Positions 39,390 to 49,330 of a stretch of DNA of 64,000 nucleotides are shown here, in pieces. The translations under genes and the position numbers were made by a program. Origin of the DNA: Symsagittifera roscoffensis (taxonomy: Eukaryota; Xenacoelomorpha; Acoela; Convolutidae); assembly GCF_963678635.1 (NCBI RefSeq), contig NC_087066.1, forward strand, positions 41,561,338 to 41,625,337. Reading direction: 5' to 3'. The notes under the pieces were generated by a model, which saw only the letters and a list, made by a program, of their open reading frames with translations, did no database searches and was not told where the DNA came from. The number at the start of each line of letters is the position of its first letter. Position 1 is the stretch's first letter.

Positions 39390-41995
39390 AAATTTTAATT
39401 TTTCTCCAACTCCTTTTTCTAATAACCTCAAATCAAAACATAAACCCTTCCCCCCGCACAGGACCACAAGATTTATTAGTAACACATTACGATTGTGAAG
39501 AAAACGAACAAAAAACACTACACAAGTATGCAATAAATCAAGTATCACAATGCGAAACAGAACCCCAAGCCATAGAAACTACAAATGTAATCGCAACACT
39601 TTCCTCAAAAGCCCGAGCAACAACAGTTATAGGATATAAATTCACAGCAACATTTTCTGAAAAGAAAGTACATTGTTCACAAGTTTCAAACGGAAATAAA
39701 AACCGACTTGACCATGAATCATTCTACCAGAGTAATATAGAACGACTTTTACATCTCAATCCCGAAGATTGTAAAAACGAGTTACTCCGACTAAACATCA
39801 CAAAAAATAAAAACACAGATAGAAAGTTAGTATATTTCCAAGTTTTTTCAGATTCTGTACATCAAGCAGAACTTGAAAGATATCAAGGACATATAAAATT
39901 AGATGAAAAGTACCCATATAACGGCGCACACGGACGATTAACTTATGATATACACGATAAACACTGGATACCACACATTGGTATAAATGACCCATCAAAC
40001 TACAAAGCAGACACAAAAAATAAAGGATACCAAGAAATAATGTTTTTCGATTGGAAAATACAACTCGAAAAAATACAACTCACACGAGATTTATCAGACA
40101 ACACAATGATCTATCAAGGAGTCAGATTACCTTGTAAAAACGACAAAGGTTATTGCGACCCTACAACACGAACACAAGCAACAATTGTTTGGTTCCCCGA
40201 AGACACATGTACAACATTTCAAGTAGCAAAAATACACGCTCGTATGATAAAATTTCACGAAAAATATTTTATACAATCAATACCATATGAACAAGTAAAT
40301 CCATTACGAAAAATAAGTTCTAATTTTAGAAACATTCATAATATAGAAAATAAATTAACACGTTTTCAATTATATCAAGAAACAGAACTTGCATGTAAAT
40401 ATAAAAACCCACTTTACAAAACACAATACTCCGAAATATTAGTTGAATACGAAAAAGGATTCGACATGACCACTGGAAAAATAAAAGTCGACCCATACGC
40501 CACAAGTCATCCTCCAAATGAAGGAACATCATACATACCAGTTCATTTTCAAAAAAATACAGGTCAACCTGGTGGACATTTAAAGCCCCAAGACGATCAA
40601 AGCACACGTTTACAAGAACTATCATTAATGAATAGTACATATTTCGGTAATATCCACTATGATATTCACTTAGATATGAAACTAGACTACACGATTAGCC
40701 GAATTTTTCAAGAAATGTCACTCTCTGAATTAGAAACACTACACCAACTATGCGAATTAGAAAGAACACAAATATTACAATCACTTGCACTAGTAGTATT
40801 AAAAATACCCTACGCAGGATATTTACTATCAGGAAATAGATCAAATTTTTTAGACTATGAAGGAAACAATTTATGGTTTTATACTTGTACCAAAAAAGTA
40901 TCACCAATATACGTTTTTGAAGACAAACGATGCTATAAAAGAATCCCTATCTTTTATAAGAACAAAGTACATTTCGTTGACACACTTTCAAGAAGAACCT
41001 ATTTCTGGGATACCGCAGTCCCATGTGGATCAGAAAATAGCCACAATGTAGTACAACTAAACCCTGATGAAGATAAATATTACTTTCTCACCCCATATCC
41101 CACATTAATGCAATCGCTCAAAAAATTTTCACCAGAAAGCATTCGCGCTATCGCTCGAAACCCAAATATAGACTTACAATCAATAGGAATATACTCAAAA
41201 TCAGATATTCAACATCACATTAGAACACAACAATTCCAAGAATTATTAACACAAATGGACACAATACAAAGACAATCAATTGACCAAAACTTACGCAAAC
41301 TTGCCGAAACCGCAGGATTTGCAGACATCTATACGCAAGACTATAGCGGATATTTTAAAGACATTAAAGATTATATATATCTAAACGGTGAAAAATACCG
41401 TCCCCAAGATATATCACCCATAAATATTTTTAGCTTTGTTACACTCAAGAATGAAATTCTTGATTTTCTAGGATGGCCCTACTACATCTTAGAAAAACTG
41501 ACTATTTTATACGCAATGTTTAACTTTATTGGATTTCTTTTTTCACTCTTAAAAGGAATCTATAACACATGTGCTATAAACACACAAGTCAATAGACAAG
41601 CAAGTGTAGCACGCATACTATTTGCAGGATTTTTTGGAATTTTTTCTACATCAATAAACAAAATTCTTTTAGATGCACAAATAAAAGAATACAACACAAA
41701 AATAGCAACAAGACAGAACACATACGACGAAGAACATAACAATGTAGACACAACGCCAACAGCACCACAGTTACCACCCCTACCACATAACCATCCATTA
41801 TCCCTAGTCCCACGTAATTTTCGAAACTTAGCAATAACACATAACCCAAATTTTAGACCAACCATATCACAAAGTCCCATCCAACATATAATGACACGCC
41901 ACTCACAAGATGAAAATACTTATGAACAAATTATAGAACAACCCCATACCACCGCTTTTCAGTCTCAAAATAATAATTTTTTTAGCCCACGATGA
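39377..41995 (+). CDS. env: Envelope-like glycoprotein, class III (gB-like) fusogen candidate, 872 aa
   Basis: Signal peptide MYILKILIFLQLLFLITSNQ; cysteine-rich ectodomain to about residue 690; two hydrophobic stretches at about 700-730 and 745-762, then a Pro/Gln-rich cytosolic tail. Diagnostic blocks: VWFPEDTC (about 271-278), CYKR at 519 followed by an F-rich strand, PCGS near 549, DEDKYYFLTPYP near 565, IGIYSKSDI near 602 followed by a long amphipathic helix. The order W.P...C, CY, PC, YYF, IYS..I then helix then membrane anchor resembles herpesvirus gB and related class III glycoproteins of chuviruses and some invertebrate LTR elements. No furin-type site followed by a fusion peptide (baculovirus-F style) was evident. 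It would mediate membrane fusion of enveloped particles. Assignment rests on motif pattern and needs structure-based confirmation. Confidence 0.68.
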   Translation: MYILKILIFLQLLFLITSNQNINPSPRTGPQDLLVTHYDCEENEQKTLHKYAINQVSQCETEPQAIETTNVIATLSSKARATTVIGYKFTATFSEKKVHCSQVSNGNKNRLDHESFYQSNIERLLHLNPEDCKNELLRLNITKNKNTDRKLVYFQVFSDSVHQAELERYQGHIKLDEKYPYNGAHGRLTYDIHDKHWIPHIGINDPSNYKADTKNKGYQEIMFFDWKIQLEKIQLTRDLSDNTMIYQGVRLPCKNDKGYCDPTTRTQATIVWFPEDTCTTFQVAKIHARMIKFHEKYFIQSIPYEQVNPLRKISSNFRNIHNIENKLTRFQLYQETELACKYKNPLYKTQYSEILVEYEKGFDMTTGKIKVDPYATSHPPNEGTSYIPVHFQKNTGQPGGHLKPQDDQSTRLQELSLMNSTYFGNIHYDIHLDMKLDYTISRIFQEMSLSELETLHQLCELERTQILQSLALVVLKIPYAGYLLSGNRSNFLDYEGNNLWFYTCTKKVSPIYVFEDKRCYKRIPIFYKNKVHFVDTLSRRTYFWDTAVPCGSENSHNVVQLNPDEDKYYFLTPYPTLMQSLKKFSPESIRAIARNPNIDLQSIGIYSKSDIQHHIRTQQFQELLTQMDTIQRQSIDQNLRKLAETAGFADIYTQDYSGYFKDIKDYIYLNGEKYRPQDISPINIFSFVTLKNEILDFLGWPYYILEKLTILYAMFNFIGFLFSLLKGIYNTCAINTQVNRQASVARILFAGFFGIFSTSINKILLDAQIKEYNTKIATRQNTYDEEHNNVDTTPTAPQLPPLPHNHPLSLVPRNFRNLAITHNPNFRPTISQSPIQHIMTRHSQDENTYEQIIEQPHTTAFQSQNNNFFSPR

Positions 41996-43793
41996 GCCGA
42001 CAACTTGGATCCCTACACCGTTCAAATTCCCATCCAACCAACCTCATTACTCCAATTACAATAATACCACTTTTTGCTTTCCCACCACCCGATTTCCCAA
42101 CCAGTAATGTAACATCAGGCATGAATTCCGATACTAATTCACACATCTCAGTTTTATACTCCACATCACAACTCAATAACCCGAATATTGAAACCCCCGA
42201 TGAATTTGCCGACTCTGAACCATCTCCATCCAATAATTTTCCAACCCCTCAATTTTTTCCCAACCCCCTTTTCAACCAATGACACCAAATAACCCTGTCC
42301 CCACCAATTCTACACCCTCTTATGCTTCCCAAGTCACTCCAACTTATTCTTCATATCATTCAGACCGATCATCCAATTCTCCAGATACCCCCCAAATCTC
42401 CCAAACTAGATAATTTTATTACATTACAACAACAACCCTACCACCTTGACACCCCCACCATAAACCAAATTTCGTCCACAATAGATTCATCCAACCCTCC
42501 TACCCCTACACCCTCTTCAATTTATACCGAATCATTAGCACCATCATCCACATCTACTGAATCTTCACTCAGCACTAATAGAGCTTACCGCACTTTTAAA
42601 AGAAAGTTCCCCAACCATCCTTTCCCAGCAAAACCAGGAACAGCCCGTGAATATATAAATCATCCAAAACACACTAACACAAAAGAATTTTTAGCTATCA
42701 CCTTACCCTCATTTCCACAATACACCTTAAACACCCCTCACGACACTAACGAAACACGCAGCTTTGTAGACGAATACATTTTAATGCCTACTCTTTCTTG
42801 GACCTCATATTATCATTTTACTAATCCCCTTTGCTTACCTTTATCTAACACTCACATCGATATAGAACGAAATAAGGACATGCTATATCGGCTCACTACA
42901 CCACTAACACCTAGACAATTTACTTACATTGGATATTAAAATCACTAAAAACACACACTGCACCCCGAGTAAATGAATATACCCTAGAATATTACGATCA
43001 TAACATCATCAGAGCTAACCAAGATCAATTCTTAGACGACGATCGCTTCGCTAACCCACAAATCACCGATAAATTTTTCATCAAAACACCATATGTATTT
43101 ACACTAAATATCTTCGATCGCAAGTTTGACCACATTATTTCAGAAGCACTAACAGACACACAAGCCTACGAAAGTTTTAAAGAACGCTTCCAAATATTTT
43201 CACTAACCTTTCATTTCCTTGCACCACATGAAAGAGATTTGCACTGCTCACACGATATTATGTTGCGCACTAAACAAACACACACATATACATATTATCG
43301 TTTCATCCAAAATCACTTTGACCTACACACTCCCTCCAGACAACCACACCATCGTTTTCAATTCATCAATTCCAAATACACATCACCATTCTTTCTTAAC
43401 TTCACATATTGCATTAAAGATACTAACCTTCATGGTATTCTTCGAAATTATGATCCCATAACCCAAATGTATATCTTCTGTCCCATCACCAAGACCCTCA
43501 ACGCCGAAGAATCCCGACCCTTCCTTATCCCACACGAATTTGTACAACCTATAGAAATCCCCATTTTAGAATTCATCCACAACACTAAATTCAATCACAA
43601 ATTATATAATCTAATCCAAAACACACCTTACGAGTTTGCAGTAGGCACTGAAGAACTAACCACCATTAAAGCACTTCAATTGCTTTGGCCACTGCTTCAA
43701 ACTAAAAATATCATCCGCATCTTAGCTAAATTACTAACAACTTCAGATCTCATCCACGACATCTTCCCCCACGGTTTCTTCCCCGACGACTAA
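41992..43793 (+). CDS. ORF downstream of env, unknown, frame-broken (about 600 codons in total)
   Basis: Starts with an ATG overlapping the env stop (ATGA). Frame 1 is open 41992-42282. The same Ser/Thr/Pro-rich composition moves to frame 3 at about 42,279-42,413, back to frame 1 until 42939, then to frame 3 from about 42,930 to TAA at 43791-43793. Frame changes sit next to C or T homopolymers. The second half is ordered (NEYTLEYYDHNIIRANQDQF ... LLTTSDLIHDIFPHG) with no recognised domain and no membrane helix. Known errantiviruses end with env, so an extra 3' gene is unusual. Product and role unknown; the reading is broken in this copy. Confidence 0.45.
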
Positions 43794-45308
43794 CAGGTAA
43801 GTATGAACTATACATATTATTAACTAGTTATTAAAATTAGAAACTAACCATTCTTTATTCATGTCTTCTTTAGAATTTTAGCTTTCATCCAACGATCATC
43901 TGAAAAATTCACAAAAGAAAAATAAAAAATAGCAAACTTCTTCAAACACTGTTTAAAACTCTATTAAATTTTTGCACCAACAATTAAATAAATACAATAC
44001 CAATGCAGTAATTTAATTTATAAATTTTTCCCCCACAAGCAGTAAATCTAATTATGATGAAAATTTGTAACCTAATCTTTCCCAATAAATAGCAGTAAAA
44101 TTAAAAATTCTATGTAGTAAATTGATAAAACAAAAATGCAGTACTAACCTTTTGATATTTCCATTCATTCGCACAGAAATTCTATCCACACTCGCACAGC
44201 TCGCCCACGAAGAATTGTTTAAATAATGAATCTCAGTTTCAAGCTTTCACACTCAACAACTCTAACACAAGATAACACGTTTCAAACTTTCCTTTAACCC
44301 GGTTGGAAAGGAATTATATACTAAACAAAACTAACCAATGCAGCTTACCAAACACCACAACACATAGCATAACAGCATGACTAAGAAAAGGAAACCAACG
44401 GTACCCAAACCGGATTAACCCAGTTTAAAACTGGATAATTTATTCTTTTGAAGACTATTATAAAGTCTAAGAAAGAAATAATAAAACACAAAAAAGTCGA
44501 AAGACAAACCCATACCACAAACAATTTGATTTTTGAAAAAAGGACACAACCAACAAAACATAAGAAAAACCACAACAAACCCAACATAAAACGTTGTCAC
44601 ATAACAGGACCTCTCACAAAAACCGCATGCAATCATACTCCCACTCCTGGCCTAACCCACCAGAAGAGGACGTCCTGAGCATGCTCTATAGCCGGCCTAA
44701 CCCACCGCGCTACATCCACGCTTTGTGACACACACTTCTATTTTTAATAAGAGCTACTCAAGGGTGAGTAACTCTTCAAAATAACTGAACTAAAACAAAA
44801 GCTTTTGTGGAAACAACTAACTAAAATCATAATTAAAAAATATTAAACTAATAAAACTCACTACACTCGAAAAAGAATGGCCAACCACAATCAATATGCC
44901 GCCCACAATCACAACTCAAAGGATTTAGAGTACGACTTGACTTCGCAGAAAAGGACTTCATTGAACTAGACCAATGACCACCTCGATGTTCAAGTATACG
45001 TACAGATCCGAGTAACCAGGCATCCCCTCCACGCACAATCTCCACGCCATTCCCAGACAAGATCAAAACACAAAGAAGTTCTCATCAATGAAACAGAAAA
45101 ACCTGACATAGCCAACCATTCTGAAATCAGATTTGAGTTTGTTGCGAAAACCCAGTCGTTGTCATGAGATGACACAACGATCGAACCTGGAACTTCTCTA
45201 ACAAGAGAACCCAGAAGAAATATGATGTTCGCCAAACACCAACGTCCATCATCCATCCTTTGAATTACAGAAAGACTATTCTAAAAAACTCTGTAAAACC
45301 CGGATGGG
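43794..45308. other. 3' non-coding region of the retroelement
   Basis: 1.5 kb without convincing ORFs. Contains a duplicated GGCCTAACCCACC motif (44,649 and 44,694) and a tRNA-like GGTTCGATC stretch on the minus strand near 45,180-45,190 that does not fold as a tRNA. The polypurine tract is expected at the right edge. Confidence 0.5.
45302..45308 (+). promoter_or_regulatory. Candidate polypurine tract
   Basis: GGATGGG lies directly before the 3' LTR, where plus-strand DNA priming should occur. It is short and contains one T, so the call is by position more than by composition. Confidence 0.35.
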
Positions 45309-45718
45309 TGGAACCTGATCTAAACTACATTTTATGATTGGATAAATTAGATATTTTACCAATGTAAAGTATTTAATATTAACCAATCATGATCCATCTA
45401 ACTAACAATCCACTTATTTGTAAGTGCTGAAATTACTTGTAATTTCAGCACCAGAGAGATTTGAATTTAACTTAGAAATTAGTTGACTCTCCAAGAAGAC
45501 TTCAGCAGCCGCAATAAACCAGTATACCCTAGATCTATTGAGCCTAGCAGAGACTAGTTAAACAACCTGAGACTAGATAGTATAAGAGTAAGATTAGGAT
45601 TGGTATTAGACTAAGAAGTTGCACGAATCTATCCGGCCGAAAATAAGATAGCGTGACGAGCAGACGGTGTACCCTATCCGAAATTACTCTATGAGTTATA
45701 CACCTCGGTCCTAACTCA
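45309..45718 (+). repeat. 3' LTR, 410 bp
   Basis: Matches the 5' LTR over its full length except two substitutions. Begins TGGAACCTGATC and ends GGTCCTAACTCA, followed by the right CTAG duplication at 45719-45722. Confidence 0.95.
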
Positions 45719-45722
45719 CTAG
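45719..45722. other. Target-site duplication, right copy (CTAG)
   Basis: Direct repeat of 26906-26909 across the retroelement. Confidence 0.85.
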
Positions 45723-46727
45723 CCACACCAAATATGTCGACTCCAAGTAAATGTAATGGTATAATTTTTACGGGAAATTTCAAAATTGAAATTAGTTTGA
45801 GCGGAACTTAAAACAAATGAATGAAGAACTTATCAGCGAGTATGCTTTTGGATATTACTCTGTAAACAGGAAAACTACCCTGAAAAGGATTATATGGCCC
45901 TAGTACCGAAATACGTTTAGATCCTCCTCTGGAAAAAGTCAGACTCAAGCTTGATTTTTATTTTAAAGAACTCCCTTATTGCGCTTACCTGTAATTGTTT
46001 TAGCCCAATACCACAAATAAACAGAAGATCCTTAAATTGACCTCGCAATGGACACCAGAGGCGATAAGTAAGGAGGACTATCACCAGTGACAACTATAGG
46101 ACCACTAAAACGGAAAATGTTTTTGTTTTTGCCATTAGAAATGCAAAACGTCAATCTTAGAATGTTGAGGCGATTGCATCAACTTACATGAACTTGTGAT
46201 AAAAAAACTGGAGTCTGTATCAAAATATTTTTGTCGGTCGAGCAACTTTGACCTGCTGAAGTGAAAACCATCTCAAGAAGGGCGCTTAAACTGACCTTCT
46301 CGTCTTTGAAATGACACCTGCGGTATCTACACTCCAGGCAGTGTCGTCAATGATCGCAGGTGAAAGTAAATCAGCAAAATAGAGCCTGAAAAACTGCCCT
46401 GTCAGCAAGGAAAAATTACAAGTTTGATCTAGAGACGCCTCAAAAAGTTCGTTTCTTTCTGCAACTCATATTGTTACGATGAAAATCAATATGTCAAATT
46501 AAAACGACTTCTGAGGCTGATGAGTCAGTTATTTCTCGTCCAATTGCATGAAGTTGCATTTTTATAAATAATACCGAATTGTTTTCAATATTCGTCAACT
46601 CGAGCAACTTCTTGTTCAAAAAACGGTTGAAAATTTAGCGGCACTTCAACGGCGATTTAGCCCTGGTCATTGATAGAGTGACTCTGATCATCTACTCTGA
46701 TCCCCATGTATGGTAATATATGATCAG
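45723..46727. other. Intergenic, nothing recognised
   Basis: No gene or exon supported. A CTGATGAG motif near 46,520 was checked for a hammerhead ribozyme, but the GAAA arm is missing. Confidence 0.45.
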
Positions 46728-47029
46728 CAGGGTTGGATTTAGGGGGAAGGGGGGGGGGAGGGGCGGACGTTTTTTCTCCACCTCAGGGATTCGACCCCAT
46801 AACGACCCAAAGGGTCCCCTTTGAATTTTTTTGTGATACCCATGTTTGGCTGACTCACCCTGAAAATTTTTTAAAGGCGCCTTTGGTAACAATATATAAT
46901 AATTTTGAGGGGGAAAGCGCGCCAAAAAAAACGCGATTTTTTAGTCAAATGGTCAATCTAAAAAAGGTCGGCAAAAACAAATTTTCCGAAAAAGTTTTGA
47001 AACCCCCCCCCCCTCTAGATCCGCTTCTG
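46728..47029. mobile_element. hAT-type MITE family H, copy 5 (inverted)
   Basis: CAGGGTTGGATTTAGGGGG at the left, TCTAGATCCGCTTCTG at the right. Inside are CCTCAGGGATTCGACCCC, GACCCAAAGGGTCCCC, AAAGGCGCCTTTGG and TTTTGAGGGGGAAAGCGCGCC, in reverse order to the 9813 unit. Termini are diverged and flanking octamers do not match. Confidence 0.65.
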
Positions 47030-47744
47030 AGTAGGCCCTTTTAGGCAACCTTGTGGCATAAGTTATCTTTTTGCTTTTAAAATTTTTCTGCATTAGGACG
47101 CTTGCTTGTTTAAATTTGTTCTGTCCTGTCCGTTCACGAACTTTTTGGAGCTCTCAATTTTTAATGATTCTCAACCAATCAACTTCCTTTAATTTATCCC
47201 TAACGGACTGAAATATAATCGCTCATTTTGTTCAAACTAAAGAATACTGAACTCTGATTGACTGGCTTTACTTTCGCGTATTTGTGCTTTCGCGCAATCT
47301 GGATTGGTTTGCCCCAAAAAATTGATCGTGCAACCCAAAACAATAAAATCGAGAAAAAATTGGGTAAAAAAATGTTCAACCAAAAAAGAAACGCGGAGCT
47401 ACTGAATGCTCAAACTATTGATTGCAAGAGAAGATGAAACAAAATTGACTGGAAAAAAACTATTCCAATCTCCCCATACTTCAATTGAGAAAAAGAGTTT
47501 TGGTCTCAAGATTTATTAAATGATATCGAATTGCGGTGATAATTAAAATGGGATTTTGGGAAAGCTACGTCGCCTGAAAAAGCTATTTGCATTAATAAAT
47601 CAATCAAATTCCAAGTGAACATTGGAGTTAAACAGAAGAGGAAATTAGAATAAAGCTGAAGAGGGGCCCTAATTAAAAATGAACTCACAGAATTCGTTAG
47701 ATTCGTTAAATTTGCTTAACTATTTCCTTTAACTTTCAGAAATG
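47030..47744. other. Intergenic, nothing recognised
   Basis: A+T-rich, short frames only. Confidence 0.45.
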
Positions 47745-48093
47745 ATGTACTTTTTTCTTGTTTTGTCCGGGAAGAGCCCAAAATGATTTTCCGAGCTCTC
47801 CGAAACACCAAAAAAAACTCTTTTAACCAAATTTCAGGGAAGTTTTTGAAAAACAGTTTTTGGCTTTTTTTGGAAAATTGTGACCAAACAATTGCTTTTC
47901 TTCGGCGCGCGCACAACTTTAAACTAAGTATATGTTGGCGCCCAAAGCGCCTCTAGAAAAATTGTAGGGCCGTTCATGGATTTTCCAAAAATTGGATTTC
48001 CTTAGAAACTACCAAAGGGGGACCCTTTTGGCGATGAAGGTGTCGAATCCCTCAGAGAAGAAGGAAGCCCCCCCCCCCCAATCCGTTACTGCC
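47745..48093. mobile_element. hAT-type MITE family H, copy 6
   Basis: Right part well kept: TCGGCGCGCGCACAACTTTAA, TGTTGGCGCCCAAAGCGCC, TCTAGAAAAATTGTAGGGCC, TCGAATCCCTCAGAGAAG, and an end AATCCGTTACTG after a C run. The left terminus is eroded. Confidence 0.6.
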
Positions 48094-49079
48094 TGCTGCC
48101 TGAGGTACCTTATCTTAAATTTTGGTAATTTCATATAAAGGTATTCACGCCCCACACACATTTCGACCCCCAACTCGTCGCTTGTCGATTAAGGAAGCGA
48201 TCTTCGTAATTTGAAGATTAATTAATTGTGTAATAATTTAGTGACGAAACAGGTAATTACAGGAATTCAAAAACTGAAATCCAATCAGGTGGAAAACTAA
48301 GCACGTTAGCGCCTGGAAATGTTATTAAACAAGGTCCGCTCGTGTTGCTTTCCAAATTTAAAAATGGGTCCAAAAATTGTGTTCACGCGCTAGAACCTAG
48401 ATTTGGACGCTGTTTCCAACGAGAGAAGACAAGTTTTAAATGAGAGAATCAAATAGTGTCTTGGAAAAATATAAACAGGTTAGCGGGATGATTTTTGCGG
48501 AGAAATTAGTTTGATTGTGATCAGGGTAAAATTCACAGACTCGGGCTCAGATAACTATAAAAAAGTTTTTTTTGTTCGAATTGACAAAAACGCAGTTTGC
48601 TTCCGCCTACGGCCATCGAATCTATTTTTGTGTGGATTTTCAGAATGAATTTCAGTTGATAAAGAGCGATAAAGAGCACCAGGTTCCAAAAAGTTGCTTT
48701 TCAATGGCTTTTTAATTTGTTTTTGTTTTGTATGAAGTAAGTATAAATACCTAGGTGCAATAGGACTTTGTACCCAAAAAAATCTAGTTTTTGGGTCTTT
48801 AAGGATGTTCAGCTGAGCCGTCAATGAACCCGTCTGGAGCAATTGCATGTTTGAATTCACCTTTTCCTCCACCCTTGTGGTCCGTTTCAGCAAGCTTTAA
48901 CCTCCTATACTTTGCAATCTTTCAGAGTTCAATTAAATTGTCAAGATGGTTGTCATAAATCTCAAAAAATTGCCAGTAATAAGAGCAATTTCAACAGCAA
49001 GTTGGCGAAATTTGAGTTGAAAAATCGAAATTAGCGTTCTTTAAAAACTAGTTTTTTTTCTGAAATCACAACGAGTAAA
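48094..49079. other. Intergenic, nothing recognised
   Basis: No supported gene or repeat. Confidence 0.45.
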
Positions 49080-49330
49080 CTGTAATTGCAGAGAGCGTTA
49101 ACACGGAATCTGAGCTGAATTCAAAAGGTGAGATCAAGAAGAAACTCCAACTACAGGGATTAGTTGAATAGTTATTGAATAATGTGAGTTGAGTATGACT
49201 ACCGGTTCAACGGCAACTTCGGTCAGCATGATGTTGTTACCGGCGGCAATCACCTGTTTTAACGACTTCGAGAACTAATTAACACAATTTGAGCCGATCT
49301 ACAAACTGGAAACTTACCGTAATTTCAAGC
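49080..49330 (+). repeat. Duplicated segment D1 (decayed coding origin possible)
   Basis: Aligns with 51549-51790 over its length: CTGTAATTGCAGAGAGCGTT vs CTGTAGTTGTAGGGAGTGTT, GGGATTAGTTGAATAGTTATT vs GGTATTAGTTGAATGATTATT, GAGTATGACTACCGGT vs GAGTATGGCTACCAGT, and CAATTTGAGCCGATCTACAA vs TACTCTGAGCCAAACTACAA. A frame from the shared ATG (49196) is open apart from one TAA up to 49,512. It may be a relic of a gag-like gene. Confidence 0.5.

Larger units (their letters stand above)
26910..45718 (+). mobile_element. Giant errantivirus-like LTR retroelement (Ty3/gypsy lineage, with env), 18.8 kb
   Basis: Complete insertion bounded by 410-bp LTRs with TG..CA ends and CTAG duplication. The internal region carries gag, CCHC nucleocapsid, protease, RT, RNase H, integrase with HHCC, D,D-35-E and GPY/F, then an envelope-like glycoprotein and several unassigned ORFs. 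The coding strand is strongly A-rich and T-poor, a retrovirus-like bias unlike the flanks. LTRs differ at 2 of 410 positions, so insertion is recent. At 18.8 kb it is far longer than typical errantiviruses (about 7-9 kb). Domain order RT-RH-IN and the GPY/F module place pol in Metaviridae. Several stops and frame changes interrupt the ORFs, so this copy is probably defective as read, unless recoding or assembly errors explain them. Confidence 0.93.

Noticed and set aside
45180-45195. tRNA-like GGTTCGATC on the minus strand near the 3' LTR
   Set aside because: No matching D-arm or acceptor pairing could be drawn.
44848-45256. Minus-strand open frames in the 3' non-coding region of the retroelement
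   Set aside because: No domain, start context or partner. They lie antisense in a region also resembling a decayed tRNA-like sequence, so they are probably chance openings.
46500-46535. Possible hammerhead ribozyme (CTGATGAG)
   Set aside because: The required GAAA segment and closing stem III are not found at the right distance.
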